DNA of 44,137 nucleotides from Burkholderiaceae bacterium (GTDB lineage Bacteria; Pseudomonadota; Gammaproteobacteria; Burkholderiales; Burkholderiaceae_C): contig JAIRVR010000037.1 of assembly GCA_031253795.1 (NCBI GenBank), positions 1 through 44,137 on the forward strand, read 5' to 3'. Below, one piece after another: positions 7,386-16,241 of the stretch (positions are counted from its first letter, which is position 1; every line of letters begins with the position of its first letter). The notes under the pieces are model-generated. The model searched no databases. It was given only the letters and a program-made list of their open reading frames with translations, and had not been told where the DNA came from. Position numbers and translations under genes: made by a program.

Positions 7386-8362
7386 TGCAAGCCATGCAAT
7401 GGATTACGGCTGTCGTTCTGGCGGCCTTCGTGGGTTATATCGGCGCCTGGTACACGGGCGCCATCGAGGGCAACTTCGCGCTGCTGCTGCTCATGGCCAC
7501 CGTGGTCACGGGCATGTACTGGATTGCCGAGCGCGCCTACTTCCTGCCACGCCGCCGCCGTGCCGCCCAGGCACTGGAGGAGGCCGCCGTGGCGCGCCGG
7601 GCCGAGCTGGACCGCATGGGCATTGCCAAGAACGATGTCGAGGTGTCCGACGAGGCCAAGGGCCGCATCCTCATGCAGCCCTGGTGGCTGGACTGGACGG
7701 CGGGCCTGTTCCCGGTCATCGCCATCGTCTTCGTGCTGCGATCCTTTCTGTTCGAGCCCTTCAAGATTCCCTCCGGATCCATGATCCCCACCCTGCTGGT
7801 GGGCGACCTGATCCTGGTGAACAAGTTCACCTATGGCATCCGGTTGCCCGTGATCAACACCAAGATCACCGAAGGAAAGCCCCTGCAGCGTGGCGACGTG
7901 GTGGTGTTCCGCTACCCGCCCCAGCCCAGCCTGGACTACATCAAGCGTGTGGTGGGCCTGCCCGGCGACGAAGTGGCCTACCTGAACAAGCGCCTGACCA
8001 TCAACGGCAAGTCCGTGCCCGTCAGCGAAGCGCCCGACTTCTTCGACAAGGATGCGATGCGCTACTTCAAGCAGTACGAAGAGACGCTGGGCGACAAGCC
8101 CCACCGCATGATCGTCAACCAGGATGTGCCGGCCTTCATCCAGGGCGCCAGCGGTTTCGATTTCCGCGAGAACTGCCGCTACAGCGTCGAGGGCGTCACC
8201 TGCAAGGTGCCCGAAGGCCAATATTTCATGATGGGCGACAACCGCGACAACTCGCTGGACTCGCGCTACTGGGGCTTCGTTCCCGACAAGAACATCGTCG
8301 GCAAGGCCTTCTTCGTCTGGATGAATTTCGGCGATTTCAAGCGTATCGGCAGCTTCCATTGA
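7385..8362 (+). CDS. lepB: signal peptidase I
   Basis: A 325-residue inner-membrane peptidase that removes signal peptides from exported proteins on the periplasmic side. Hydrophobic segments lie at about 6-24, 31-48 and 105-121. The catalytic dyad is S132 (IPSGSMIPTLL) and K187 (DYIKRVVGLPGDE). The C-terminal signature GDNRDNSLDSRYWG is intact. The start is the ATG at 7385, overlapping the lepA stop as TGATG. The lepA-lepB-rnc-era order is conserved in proteobacteria. Confidence 0.97.
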   Translation: MQAMQWITAVVLAAFVGYIGAWYTGAIEGNFALLLLMATVVTGMYWIAERAYFLPRRRRAAQALEEAAVARRAELDRMGIAKNDVEVSDEAKGRILMQPWWLDWTAGLFPVIAIVFVLRSFLFEPFKIPSGSMIPTLLVGDLILVNKFTYGIRLPVINTKITEGKPLQRGDVVVFRYPPQPSLDYIKRVVGLPGDEVAYLNKRLTINGKSVPVSEAPDFFDKDAMRYFKQYEETLGDKPHRMIVNQDVPAFIQGASGFDFRENCRYSVEGVTCKVPEGQYFMMGDNRDNSLDSRYWGFVPDKNIVGKAFFVWMNFGDFKRIGSFH

Positions 8363-8438
8363 GCGACCAGGCAAGCCCGCGGCCCATGATGGCCCGGGCG
8401 CCTGCGGTGAGAGGGATCCGAGTCAGAGGAGGAAAACC

Positions 8439-8801
8439 ATGTTCGCATCGACTACAAGGCGTTCACGCCAGCGCGGCCTGTCCTTTCTGGGACTGGTGTT
8501 TTTCGTGGCCATCGGCGTGGGCGTGGTGGCGGTGGGCGCACAATCGCTGCCCGTCTTCCTGGAGTACCAGGCCATCACCAAGGCCGCCAACAAGGCCGCC
8601 CGCGAAGGCAATACCGTGGCCGAGGTGCGCGCCAGTTTCGACCGCTCCTCCGCCATCGACGACTTCAAGTCCGTCAAGCCCGAAGACCTGGAGGTGACCA
8701 AGATCAACGATCGCGTGGTCGTGCGTTTCGAGTACTCGCGAGAAATCCACCTGGCCGGACCGGCCTACCTGACCTACCGTTTTAAGAAGCAGACCCCCTA
8801 G
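8439..8801 (+). CDS. DUF4845 pilin-like membrane protein
   Basis: A 120-residue protein with a short basic N-terminus (TTRRSRQRG) and one long hydrophobic helix (about residues 13-34), then a soluble domain. The arrangement RQRGLSFLGLVFF resembles the N-terminal anchor of type IV pilin-like proteins, which is typical of the DUF4845 family found between lepB and rnc in betaproteobacteria. A strong AGAGGAGG precedes ATG 8439. The stop TAG abuts the GTG start of rnc. Its function is not known to me. Confidence 0.8.
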   Translation: MFASTTRRSRQRGLSFLGLVFFVAIGVGVVAVGAQSLPVFLEYQAITKAANKAAREGNTVAEVRASFDRSSAIDDFKSVKPEDLEVTKINDRVVVRFEYSREIHLAGPAYLTYRFKKQTP

Positions 8802-9485
8802 GTGCCCTCCTCACTGAATGCGCTGCAGCAGCGGCTGCAGCATCCTTTTGCCGATCCTTTGCTGCTGCAGCGTGCCGTCACGCACCGCAGCTTTTCGGCA
8901 GACAACAACGAGCGCCTCGAATTTCTCGGTGACTCGGTGCTCAACCTCGCCATCTCCAGCCTGCTCTACGAGCGGCTGACCTCCATGCCCGAGGGCGACC
9001 TTTCGCGCGTGCGTGCCAACCTGGTCAAGGAAGGCACGCTGCACCAGATCGCGCTCAAGCTCCAGTTGCCCGACCTGTTGCGCCTGGGCGAGGGCGAGGC
9101 CAAGTCCGGGGGCAAGCAGCGCCCCTCCATCCTGGCCGATGCGGTCGAAGCCCTGATCGGCGCCGTCTACCTGGATGCCGGCTACACGGCCGGCGAGAAG
9201 GTGGTGCGCCACCTGTTCGAGGGCGTGGACATCAATCCCCATATGCGCGCCGCCGAAAAGGACGCCAAGACCGCCCTGCAGGAATGGCTGCAGGGGCGCC
9301 GCATGAAGCTGCCGCAATACCAGGTGGCGGCCACCACGGGCGTGGCCCACCGCCAGACCTTCGAAGTGGAATGCGCGATTGCCGAACTGCAACTGCAGGC
9401 CCGTGGAACGGGTGCATCGCGCCGGGCGGCCGAGCAGACGGCGGCTGCCGCCATGCTCGAACTACTGAAAGCAAGACACGCATGA
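8802..9485 (+). CDS. rnc: ribonuclease III
   Basis: A 227-residue double-strand-specific endoribonuclease that processes rRNA precursors and structured mRNAs. The signature [10 protein letters not shown] gives E37, E40 and D44; D113 and E116 in [10 protein letters not shown] complete the metal site. A C-terminal dsRNA-binding domain spans about 155-225 ([17 protein letters not shown], then [16 protein letters not shown]). The start is GTG 8802, immediately after the preceding stop; the ATG at 8818 is out of frame. The last codons overlap era as ATGA. In E. coli RNase III cleaves its own leader; here the structured leader of the operon at 5460-5576 is a candidate target (inference). Confidence 0.97.
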   Translation: MPSSLNALQQRLQHPFADPLLLQRAVTHRSFSADNNERLEFLGDSVLNLAISSLLYERLTSMPEGDLSRVRANLVKEGTLHQIALKLQLPDLLRLGEGEAKSGGKQRPSILADAVEALIGAVYLDAGYTAGEKVVRHLFEGVDINPHMRAAEKDAKTALQEWLQGRRMKLPQYQVAATTGVAHRQTFEVECAIAELQLQARGTGASRRAAEQTAAAAMLELLKARHA

Positions 9486-10525
9486 ACCACGAAAAACCCC
9501 CGACACCGGCCCAGACCGCGGCCGATCTCGACGCCATGCTGGCGGCTGCCAAGGCCGGCAGCGGCAGCACGGTCCGTGCAGGACAGGCGGATGCACAGGC
9601 GCCCGCCGATGCTCCGGCCGTGCCCGAAGGCCCGCGCCGCTGCGGCCTGATCGCCATCGTGGGCAAGCCCAACGTGGGCAAGTCCACGCTGATGAATGCC
9701 CTGGTGGGTCAGAAGATCAGCATCACCTCCCGCAAGGCGCAGACCACGCGCCACCGGATCACGGGCATACGCTCGCGCGAGGCCACGCAGTTCGTCTTCG
9801 TGGATACGCCGGGCTTTCAGACCAAGCACAGCACGGCCCTGAACAAATCGCTGAACAAGACCGTCATGGGCGCCATCGGCGATGTGGACCTCATCCTGTT
9901 CGTGGTGGAGGCCGGCCAGTTCACGCTGGCCGATGCCAAGGTGCTGTCCCTGTTCAAGCCCGGCATTCCGACGCTGCTGATCGCCAACAAGCTCGATACC
10001 GTGGGCCGCCGTGCCGAGATCGCGCCCTGGCTCAAGGGCATGCAGGAGCGCCATCCCTTCGCCGAGTTCGTTCCCATGTCGGCCAAGAACAAGGGCGATA
10101 TCGAACGCCTGTTCGGCATCTGCGAAAAATACCTGCCCGAGCAGCCCTGGATGTACGGCGAGGACGAGCTGACCGACCGCAGCGAACGCTTCCTGGCCTC
10201 GGAAACCGTGCGCGAGAAGCTGTTCCGCTTCACGGGCGACGAACTGCCCTACACCTCCACCGTGGTCATCGACAAGTTCGAGGAAGAGGCCAGCAAGCAG
10301 CACAAGCGCTTTTTGCGCGTGGCAGCGACCATCGTCGTCGAACGCGACGGGCACAAGGCCATGGTGATCGGCGAGAAGGGCGAACGCCTCAAGCGCATCA
10401 GCACCGAGGCGCGCCAGGAGCTGGAAAAGCTCATGGATGCCAAGGTCTTCCTCGAGGTCTGGGTCAAGGTGCGCTCGGGCTGGGCCGACGACGAGGCCCG
10501 CGTGCGCTCCTTCGGCTACGAGTGA
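9482..10525 (+). CDS. era: GTPase Era
   Basis: A 347-residue essential GTPase that binds 16S rRNA in 30S maturation. G motifs: GKPNVGKST (G1), DTPGF (G3), NKLD (G4), SAKN (G5). The C-terminal KH domain is [13 protein letters not shown], followed by [15 protein letters not shown]. About 50 Ala-, Asp- and Pro-rich residues precede the G domain, making it longer than E. coli Era (301). ATG 9482 overlaps the rnc stop as ATGA, so the extension is part of the translated frame unless an internal start is used. Coupling with rnc matches their joint role in rRNA maturation. Confidence 0.97.
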   Translation: MNHEKPPTPAQTAADLDAMLAAAKAGSGSTVRAGQADAQAPADAPAVPEGPRRCGLIAIVGKPNVGKSTLMNALVGQKISITSRKAQTTRHRITGIRSREATQFVFVDTPGFQTKHSTALNKSLNKTVMGAIGDVDLILFVVEAGQFTLADAKVLSLFKPGIPTLLIANKLDTVGRRAEIAPWLKGMQERHPFAEFVPMSAKNKGDIERLFGICEKYLPEQPWMYGEDELTDRSERFLASETVREKLFRFTGDELPYTSTVVIDKFEEEASKQHKRFLRVAATIVVERDGHKAMVIGEKGERLKRISTEARQELEKLMDAKVFLEVWVKVRSGWADDEARVRSFGYE

Positions 10526-10552
10526 CGCCGGCCCGCGCCCGGCCCTGCAGCC

Positions 10553-11323
10553 ATGGCTAGCGCCAAGCGTGTCTCGGAAGAGCCGGCCTTTGTGCTGCAC
10601 AGCTACGACTGGAGCGAGTCCAGCCTGATCCTGGAGGTCTTCACGCGCCACCGCGGACGCGTGGCCCTGGCTGCCAAGGGCGTCAAGCGCCCGACCTCCA
10701 ATTTCCGCCCCGTGCTGCTGCCGCTGCAGCCGCTGCGCCTGAGCTACACGCTGGGCGGCGAGGGCCATGCCGAGATCCACACCCTCAAGGGTGCCGAGTG
10801 GGTGGGTGGCCATGTCATGCCCCAGGGCGATGCCCTGCTGTCGGGCATGTACCTCAACGAGCTGCTGATGCGCCTGCTGGCACGCGACGATCCCTATGCG
10901 GCCCTGTTCGACGTGTATGCGGGTGTGGTGCGGGTGCTCGCCGGACCCCATGGCGAGGCCATCGAACCCGTGCTGCGCAGCTTCGAGCTGCTGCTGCTGC
11001 GCGAACTGGGCCATTTGCCGGCCCTGGACGCGGAAAGCGCCACGCTGGTGCCGCTGGCCGACGGTCGGCGCTATGCCCTGGTGGCCGAAGGCGGCCTGCG
11101 CCAGGCGCTGCAGGGCGAGCGTGCGGCGCTGGACGCGGCCCAATGGCGGGCCATAGAAAACGCCCTGCAGGCCCGCGAGGCCTTCACCGCCACGCTGCGC
11201 GTGCTGGCGCTGCCGGACCTGGCGCTGGCCCTCAAGCCCCAGCTCAGGGCCTTGCTGCAATACCATTGCGGCAGTCCCCTGCTGCGCACCCGCCAGCTGA
11301 TGATGGATCTTCAATCGCTATGA
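10553..11323 (+). CDS. recO: DNA repair protein RecO
   Basis: A 256-residue recombination mediator that helps RecR load RecA on SSB-coated DNA. The N-terminal OB fold is recognisable ([37 protein letters not shown]), followed by the helical RecO C domain. The zinc-binding cysteines found in some RecO proteins are absent; the only cysteine is in the C-terminal QYHCGSPLL segment. Gap to era 27 bp; the stop overlaps pdxJ as ATGA. Era-recO-pdxJ-acpS is a conserved order. Confidence 0.95.
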   Translation: MASAKRVSEEPAFVLHSYDWSESSLILEVFTRHRGRVALAAKGVKRPTSNFRPVLLPLQPLRLSYTLGGEGHAEIHTLKGAEWVGGHVMPQGDALLSGMYLNELLMRLLARDDPYAALFDVYAGVVRVLAGPHGEAIEPVLRSFELLLLRELGHLPALDAESATLVPLADGRRYALVAEGGLRQALQGERAALDAAQWRAIENALQAREAFTATLRVLALPDLALALKPQLRALLQYHCGSPLLRTRQLMMDLQSL

Positions 11324-12099
11324 ACCCACCCCATGCTTCGCAGCGCACGGCGCTGTCGGTCAATGTCAACAAGGTCGCGCTGTTGCGCAATACGCGCCAT
11401 CTGGGTATTCCCAGCGTGACGCGCGCGGCACGGATCTGCCTGGAGGCCGGTGCCCAGGGCATTACCATCCACCCGCGTCCCGACCAGCGCCACATCCGCG
11501 ATGCCGATGTGTACGAGCTGCAGGCGCTGATGAAGGCGTGGCCGCAGGCCGAGTTCAACATCGAGGGCAATCCCACGCAGAACCTGATGGCCTTCATCCG
11601 CGACACGCGGCCCCATCAGGCCACCTTCGTGCCCGACAGCGAGGACCAGTTCACCAGCGACCATGGCTGGAGCTTCCCCCAGGATGCCGAGCGTCTGCGG
11701 CCGCTGATCGCCGAATGCCGCCAACTGGGTGTTCGCGTCAGCCTGTTCATGGACCCCGAGCCGACCCAGATGGCGGCGGCGCGGGCCGTGGGGGCCGACC
11801 GCGTGGAGCTGTACACCGAGCCCTATGCGGCGGCCTGGGGCACGGCAGGCCAGGAGGCCCAGTTGCAGGCGTATGCGCAGGCAGGGCAGGCGGCGCTGGA
11901 TGCGGGCCTGGGCATCAATGCCGGCCACGACCTCAACCAGGACAATCTCGCCGCCTTCGTGGCGCGTGTGCCGGGCCTGCTGGAAGTGTCCATTGGCCAT
12001 GCCCTGATCGCCGACGCGCTCGAGCTTGGCTATGCCGAAACCGTCAAGGCCTACCAGCGCTGCATAGACCAGGGCATGCAGGGCCGTTCGGGCGCCTGA
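11320..12099 (+). CDS. pdxJ: pyridoxine 5'-phosphate synthase
   Basis: A 259-residue TIM-barrel enzyme that condenses 1-deoxyxylulose 5-phosphate with 3-amino-1-hydroxyacetone 1-phosphate in DXP-dependent vitamin B6 synthesis. Signatures: [15 protein letters not shown] (N-terminal strand), [16 protein letters not shown] (phosphate and active site), FNIEGNPT, and the C-terminal [15 protein letters not shown] and [12 protein letters not shown] 11320 overlaps the recO stop. A longer open frame upstream is only a shadow of recO. Spacing to acpS is 14 bp. Confidence 0.97.
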   Translation: MNPPHASQRTALSVNVNKVALLRNTRHLGIPSVTRAARICLEAGAQGITIHPRPDQRHIRDADVYELQALMKAWPQAEFNIEGNPTQNLMAFIRDTRPHQATFVPDSEDQFTSDHGWSFPQDAERLRPLIAECRQLGVRVSLFMDPEPTQMAAARAVGADRVELYTEPYAAAWGTAGQEAQLQAYAQAGQAALDAGLGINAGHDLNQDNLAAFVARVPGLLEVSIGHALIADALELGYAETVKAYQRCIDQGMQGRSGA

Positions 12100-12113
12100 G
12101 CACGGAGCCCGCC

Positions 12114-12551
12114 ATGATCTACGGCATAGGCACCGACATCTGTGATGTGCGGCGCATACGCGCCAGCCTGGAACGCCATGGCGACCGCTTCGCCGAAAAG
12201 GTGCTGGCCGAGGGCGAACTGGCCACCTGGCGCGCGCGCCGTGCCCGCTGGCCCGAGCGTGGCATACGCTTCGTGGCCACGCGCTTCTCGGCCAAGGAGG
12301 CCTTTTCCAAGGCCATAGGCATGGGCATGGTCATGCCCATGACCTGGCGCAGCTGCGAGGTCGTCAAGCTGCCCAGCGGCCAGCCGGCCATCGTGCTGCA
12401 CGGGGCGCTCAAGGAATGGTTCGAGGCCCGTGACCTGCAGGCCCACCTTTCCGTGACCGACGAAAGCGACTACGCGGCCAGTTTCTGCGTGGTCGAGCGC
12501 CGCGCCAGCCCTTTGGCCACAGGCCTTACCCCACCCAAGGACACACCATGA
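12114..12551 (+). CDS. acpS: holo-[acyl-carrier-protein] synthase
   Basis: A 145-residue phosphopantetheinyl transferase that moves the 4'-phosphopantetheine arm of CoA to apo-AcpP. The two Mg-binding signature motifs are present: D8 in [10 protein letters not shown] and E62 in [11 protein letters not shown]. It is slightly longer than E. coli AcpS (126), with an Arg-rich insert ([12 protein letters not shown]). The start is ATG 12114 after GAGCCCGCC, a weak ribosome-binding site. It acts on the acpP product at the start of this window. The stop overlaps nagZ as ATGA. Confidence 0.96.
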   Translation: MIYGIGTDICDVRRIRASLERHGDRFAEKVLAEGELATWRARRARWPERGIRFVATRFSAKEAFSKAIGMGMVMPMTWRSCEVVKLPSGQPAIVLHGALKEWFEARDLQAHLSVTDESDYAASFCVVERRASPLATGLTPPKDTP

Positions 12552-13630
12552 CCGAGCACGCTCCCCTGATCATCGACATCGCGGGCACGGCGCTGGCCGA
12601 TGTGGACCGCCTGCGTCTGGCCCACCCGCTGGTCGGCGGCATCATCCTCTTTGCACGCAACTGGCAAAGCCGCGAGCAGCTGGTGCAGCTGTGCGCCGAC
12701 ATCAAGGCCGTCAAGCCCGACCTGCTGATCTGCGTGGACCACGAGGGCGGACGCGTGCAGCGCTTTCGCACCGACGGCTTCACCCACCTGCCTCCCATGC
12801 GCGCCTTGGGCCAGATGTGGATGGACGATGGCAAGCACCGCGAGGGCCATGGCGCCCTGGCCGCCATGAACGCGGCCACGGCGGCCGGCTATGTGCTGGG
12901 CAGCGAGCTGCGCGCCTGCGGCGTGGACTTCAGCTTCGCCCCCGTGCTGGATCTGGACTATGGTGCCAGCAGCGTCATAGGCGACCGCAGCTTCCACCGC
13001 GATCCGCGTGTGGTGGCCGCGCTGGCCAAAAGCCTGATGCACGGCCTGCTGCAGGCCGGCATGGGCAATTGCGGCAAGCACTTCCCCGGCCATGGCTTCG
13101 TGCGCGCCGATTCGCATGTGGATATTCCGGTCGATGGACGCAGCCTCACGGCCATTCTGGGCGAGGATGCCGCGCCCTATCCCTGGCTGTCCAGCGTGCT
13201 CACGGCCGTCATGCCGGCCCACGTGGTCTACCCCAAGGTGGACCGGCGTCCGGCTGGTTTCTCGCGCAAGTGGCTGCGCGACATCCTGCGGGGCCGGCTG
13301 CGCTATGACGGTGCCATCTTCAGCGATGACCTGAGCATGGAGGGCGCGCGCCGCATCGAAGGCCGTGTCATCGGCTACACCGAGGCGGCCCTGGCGGCCC
13401 TGGATGCTGGCTGCGACATGGTGCTGCTGTGCAACCAGAGCCTGGGCCTGGGCTCGCATGTGGATGAATTGCTGCAGGGCATGGAACAGGCCCGGCGCGA
13501 CGGTCGCTGGCTGCCGGATGCCGACAGCGAGTCGCGCCGTCTGGCCCTGTTGCCAGAAACCCTGCCACAGCCCTGGGAGGAGCTGATGTGCCAGCCCGCC
13601 TACCTGCAGGCACTGGACCTGCTGCCCTGA
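12548..13630 (+). CDS. nagZ: beta-N-acetylhexosaminidase NagZ
   Basis: A 360-residue cytoplasmic glycoside hydrolase family 3 enzyme that removes GlcNAc from 1,6-anhydro-MurNAc muropeptides in cell-wall recycling. Visible motifs: N-terminal [23 protein letters not shown], the GH3 signature [17 protein letters not shown] containing the acid/base His, and the nucleophile Asp in [11 protein letters not shown]. The length agrees with NagZ (about 340). It is the last gene of the lepA operon and is followed by a terminator at 13653. NagZ products control AmpR-type beta-lactamase induction in some bacteria; no ampR is seen here. Confidence 0.96.
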   Translation: MTEHAPLIIDIAGTALADVDRLRLAHPLVGGIILFARNWQSREQLVQLCADIKAVKPDLLICVDHEGGRVQRFRTDGFTHLPPMRALGQMWMDDGKHREGHGALAAMNAATAAGYVLGSELRACGVDFSFAPVLDLDYGASSVIGDRSFHRDPRVVAALAKSLMHGLLQAGMGNCGKHFPGHGFVRADSHVDIPVDGRSLTAILGEDAAPYPWLSSVLTAVMPAHVVYPKVDRRPAGFSRKWLRDILRGRLRYDGAIFSDDLSMEGARRIEGRVIGYTEAALAALDAGCDMVLLCNQSLGLGSHVDELLQGMEQARRDGRWLPDADSESRRLALLPETLPQPWEELMCQPAYLQALDLLP

Positions 13631-13652
13631 AGGGCCGCTTTTCTCGGCCAGA

Positions 13653-13685
13653 AGCCGCTCGCAGCCAGGCTGGGGCGGCTTTTTT
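13653..13685 (+). terminator. intrinsic terminator after nagZ
   Basis: AGCCGC (13653-13658) pairs with GCGGCT (13675-13680), extended by TC/GG pairs, and is followed by a run of T to 13685. The rest of the 301-bp gap to pfkA (13686-13931) shows no gene; only the pfkA ribosome-binding site AAGAGGAGA is clear. Confidence 0.8.
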
Positions 13686-13931
13686 CATGCCTGGTGTGGA
13701 TTGGCGAGGCCTGTCGCGGGGAGGCGGCACGGATGGTGCGGCGTGGACCCTGGCATGCGGACGGGCTGCTGATATGGCAGGGTATGGTTCCGTATGTGAT
13801 CGCCGACAAATTGCCTGCAACTCTGCCTTGCCAGAAAGCCAGGTCCGCGCCGGGGCTGGCATGATGGCGGGCCTGGCCGGCCCGCCCTGCATTCCGTGCG
13901 TGCCGCCCCGCTTCAAGAGGAGAGCTTTCCG

Positions 13932-15002
13932 ATGCGCGTTGGCGTGCTGACCGGTGGCGGCGACTGCCCCGGCCTGAATGCGGTGATCCGTGCGGTCACC
14001 AAGTCCCTCATCAACCATGGCCAGTGCGAAGTCCTGGGCATTGCCGATGGCTTCGAGGGCCTGATGCTGGATCCGCCCGCCGTCAAGCCGCTGGGCTGGG
14101 ACGAGGTGTCGGGGATTTTGCATCTCGGCGGTACGGTGCTGGGCACCAGCAATTCGGCCAACCCCCTGCGTGACCAGGCCACGCTGGAGCGCGTGGGCCG
14201 CAATGTGCAGGCCCTGGGCCTGGATGTGGTGGTGGCCATCGGTGGTGACGGCACCATGAGCCTGGCCCATGGCCTGGCCGACCAGGTGGGCCTGGCCTGC
14301 GTGGGCGTGCCCAAGACCATTGACAACGACATTGCCAACTGCGAACGCAGCTTTGGCTTCGACACCGCCGTGGCCACGGCCACGGAGGCGCTGCAGCGCA
14401 TCGAGAGCACGGCCAACAGCCACCACCGCGTGATGATCGTGGAGACCATGGGGCGCCACGCGGGCTGGCTGGCGCTGGAGTCCGGCATCGCGGGCGCGGC
14501 CGACATCATCCTGCTGCCCGAGATCGACTACGACCTGCAGGCCATCATCGATGTCTGCAGGGCACGCGAGCAGCGCCAGCGCTACACCATCATCTGCATA
14601 GGCGAAGGTGCCAAGGAGCGGGGCCATGCCCTGACCACGGGGCTGCATGTGGCCGGTGGCACGCAGGCATCGCGCCTGGGCGGCATCGGCCATGTGCTGC
14701 GCGAGCGCCTGCAGCCGCAGCTGCGCAGCGACGTGCGCACCACGGTGCTGGGCCATTTGCAGCGCGGCGGCTATCCCACGCCCTTCGACCGCGTGCTGGC
14801 CACGCAGTTCGGCCACCATGCCGCACGGCTGGTGCTGGAGGGGCGTTTCGGCCGCATGGTCACCCTGCAGGCCGGCGAGATCACCGATGTCGAGATTTCT
14901 CGCGTGGCCAATACGCAGCGCACCGTGCCGCCGGACCACGGCCTGCTTACCATGGCGCGCGACATAGGCATCTGCCTGGGCGAACCACCCGCGCGGGCCT
15001 GA
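13932..15002 (+). CDS. pfkA: 6-phosphofructokinase (phosphoryl donor uncertain)
   Basis: A 356-residue PFK-family enzyme phosphorylating fructose 6-phosphate. Motifs: GGGDCPGLNAVIR (N-terminal nucleotide loop), GGDGT at 104-108, PKTIDND at 127-133 with the catalytic Asp (D131), and VETMGRHAGW. The residue matching E. coli Gly104 is Gly (ATP-like), while that matching Gly124 is Lys (K128, typical of PPi-dependent enzymes). This mixed Gly/Lys pattern occurs in some ATP-dependent and some PPi-dependent members, so the donor cannot be settled from sequence. AAGAGGAGA precedes ATG 13932. Many Comamonadaceae lack a complete Embden-Meyerhof route, so a gluconeogenic or PPi role is possible. Confidence 0.9.
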   Translation: MRVGVLTGGGDCPGLNAVIRAVTKSLINHGQCEVLGIADGFEGLMLDPPAVKPLGWDEVSGILHLGGTVLGTSNSANPLRDQATLERVGRNVQALGLDVVVAIGGDGTMSLAHGLADQVGLACVGVPKTIDNDIANCERSFGFDTAVATATEALQRIESTANSHHRVMIVETMGRHAGWLALESGIAGAADIILLPEIDYDLQAIIDVCRAREQRQRYTIICIGEGAKERGHALTTGLHVAGGTQASRLGGIGHVLRERLQPQLRSDVRTTVLGHLQRGGYPTPFDRVLATQFGHHAARLVLEGRFGRMVTLQAGEITDVEISRVANTQRTVPPDHGLLTMARDIGICLGEPPARA

Positions 15003-15009
15003 GGTGGCC

Positions 15010-15636
15010 ATGCGACGCCAGGGAATCGTCTCCGACTGGAAGGATGACAAGGGATTTGGCTTCATCGCGCCCGATGGAGGCGGAGCCCAGGTCTTCGTGC
15101 ACGCCAGGTCCTTCAGCGACCGCCGCTACCGGCCGCGTGGTGGGGATCGCGTCAGCTACGAGCTGCTGCGCGACGACAAGGGCCGGCCCCGCGCCGGCGC
15201 CGTGGCCTTTGTCGGCCAGGTCCGCGGGCGCCGGCCGCAGGCCGCCAGCCATGCCGTCGGGCCGGCCGTACTGGCCCTGGTGGCCGCCTTCTTCTGCGTT
15301 CTGGGCCTGCTGGCCTGGAGCGGGCGCATGCCCTGGATCCTGCTGCTGGCCCATGGCCTGGTCAGCACGGCCACCTACCTGGCCTACAAGGCGGACAAAT
15401 CCGCGGCCATCGAGGACCGATGGCGCACGCCCGAGGCCCAACTGCACCTGATGGCCCTGGCCGGAGGCTGGCCTGGTGCCTTGCTGGCGCAGCGGGTGCT
15501 GCGCCACAAATCCAGCAAGCCCAGCTTCCAGATGGTGTTCTGGATCACGGTGGTCTTGCATGGGGCGCTGCTGGGTTGGCTGCTCTTCGCACCATCGGCC
15601 TGGTCGCTGCGCCATTCACTCTTCGGCATGCGCTGA
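15010..15636 (+). CDS. cold-shock-domain / DUF1294 membrane protein
   Basis: A 208-residue fusion. Residues 1-65 form a cold-shock (S1-like) domain with RNP1-like KGFGFIAPDGGG and RNP2-like VFVHARSF. The remainder holds four hydrophobic segments, with the DUF1294 pattern YLAYKADKSAA, RTPEAQLHLMALAGGWPGA and HKSSKPSFQMVFW. An upstream in-frame GTG at 15004 is possible, but GAGGTGG spaced before ATG 15010 favours the latter. It begins 7 bases after pfkA. The family is widespread; its role is unknown to me. A nucleic-acid-binding domain tethered to the membrane is the notable point. Confidence 0.85.
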   Translation: MRRQGIVSDWKDDKGFGFIAPDGGGAQVFVHARSFSDRRYRPRGGDRVSYELLRDDKGRPRAGAVAFVGQVRGRRPQAASHAVGPAVLALVAAFFCVLGLLAWSGRMPWILLLAHGLVSTATYLAYKADKSAAIEDRWRTPEAQLHLMALAGGWPGALLAQRVLRHKSSKPSFQMVFWITVVLHGALLGWLLFAPSAWSLRHSLFGMR

Positions 15637-15667
15637 CGCAGGACACCGACACAAGGAAGGCTGGCCC

Positions 15668-16126
15668 ATGACCATACGTTCCGCAAACCCCGGGGAGTTC
15701 GATCAGCTCGCCGCCATCTGGGAGGCGTCCGTGCGCGCTTCGCATGGTTTTCTCGGCGAGGCCGACATCGCCGCCCTGCGGCCCCTGGTGCGGCACGACT
15801 ATCTGCCGGCCGTCACCCTGCGTGTATATGCCGACGCCGCGGACCGGCCCGTGGGCTTTTTGGGCGTGGCCGATGGCAAGGTGGAAATGCTGTTCATCGC
15901 ACCCGACGCCCAGGGGCAGGGCGTGGGAGGCTGTCTTGTACGGCATGCGGTCGAGGTGCTGGGTTGCGGCTGTGTGGATGTGAACGAACAGAATCCCCGG
16001 GCCGTGCGCTTTTACCGGTACATGGGTTTCGTGGTGCGAGGACGCTCTGCGCTCGACGGGCAGGGGCGGCCCTTTCCGCTGCTGCACATGGCACTGGGCG
16101 AAGCGGGCCTGCCGCGGCCGGCATGA
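15668..16126 (+). CDS. GNAT-family N-acetyltransferase, YjaB-like
   Basis: A 152-residue GNAT fold protein that transfers an acetyl group from acetyl-CoA to an unknown acceptor. The start MTIRSANPGEFDQLAAIWE and the segment ASHGFLGEADI are typical of the YjaB-like subgroup. The acetyl-CoA loop is MLFIAPDAQGQGVGGCLV (motif A, Q/RxxGxG/A), and motif B is NEQNPRAVRFYRYMGF. ACAAGGAAGG precedes ATG 15668. It lies 31 bp after the CSD/DUF1294 gene and 115 bp before purT. Confidence 0.85.
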   Translation: MTIRSANPGEFDQLAAIWEASVRASHGFLGEADIAALRPLVRHDYLPAVTLRVYADAADRPVGFLGVADGKVEMLFIAPDAQGQGVGGCLVRHAVEVLGCGCVDVNEQNPRAVRFYRYMGFVVRGRSALDGQGRPFPLLHMALGEAGLPRPA

Positions 16127-16241
16127 ATCCCGCCCCTGCACGGCCGACCGGCGCATCGCCCTATGATCGGGGCTGCCACGGGCCGATACGGCCCGCACTG
16201 TCCCTTTTCCCCAGGCCCCGCCTGGTTCACCGGATGCTTCG

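Noticed and set aside
9182-11314. 710-codon minus-strand open frame opposite rnc, era and recO
   Set aside because: Spans three conserved plus-strand genes, His/Gln-rich shadow translation, no domain.
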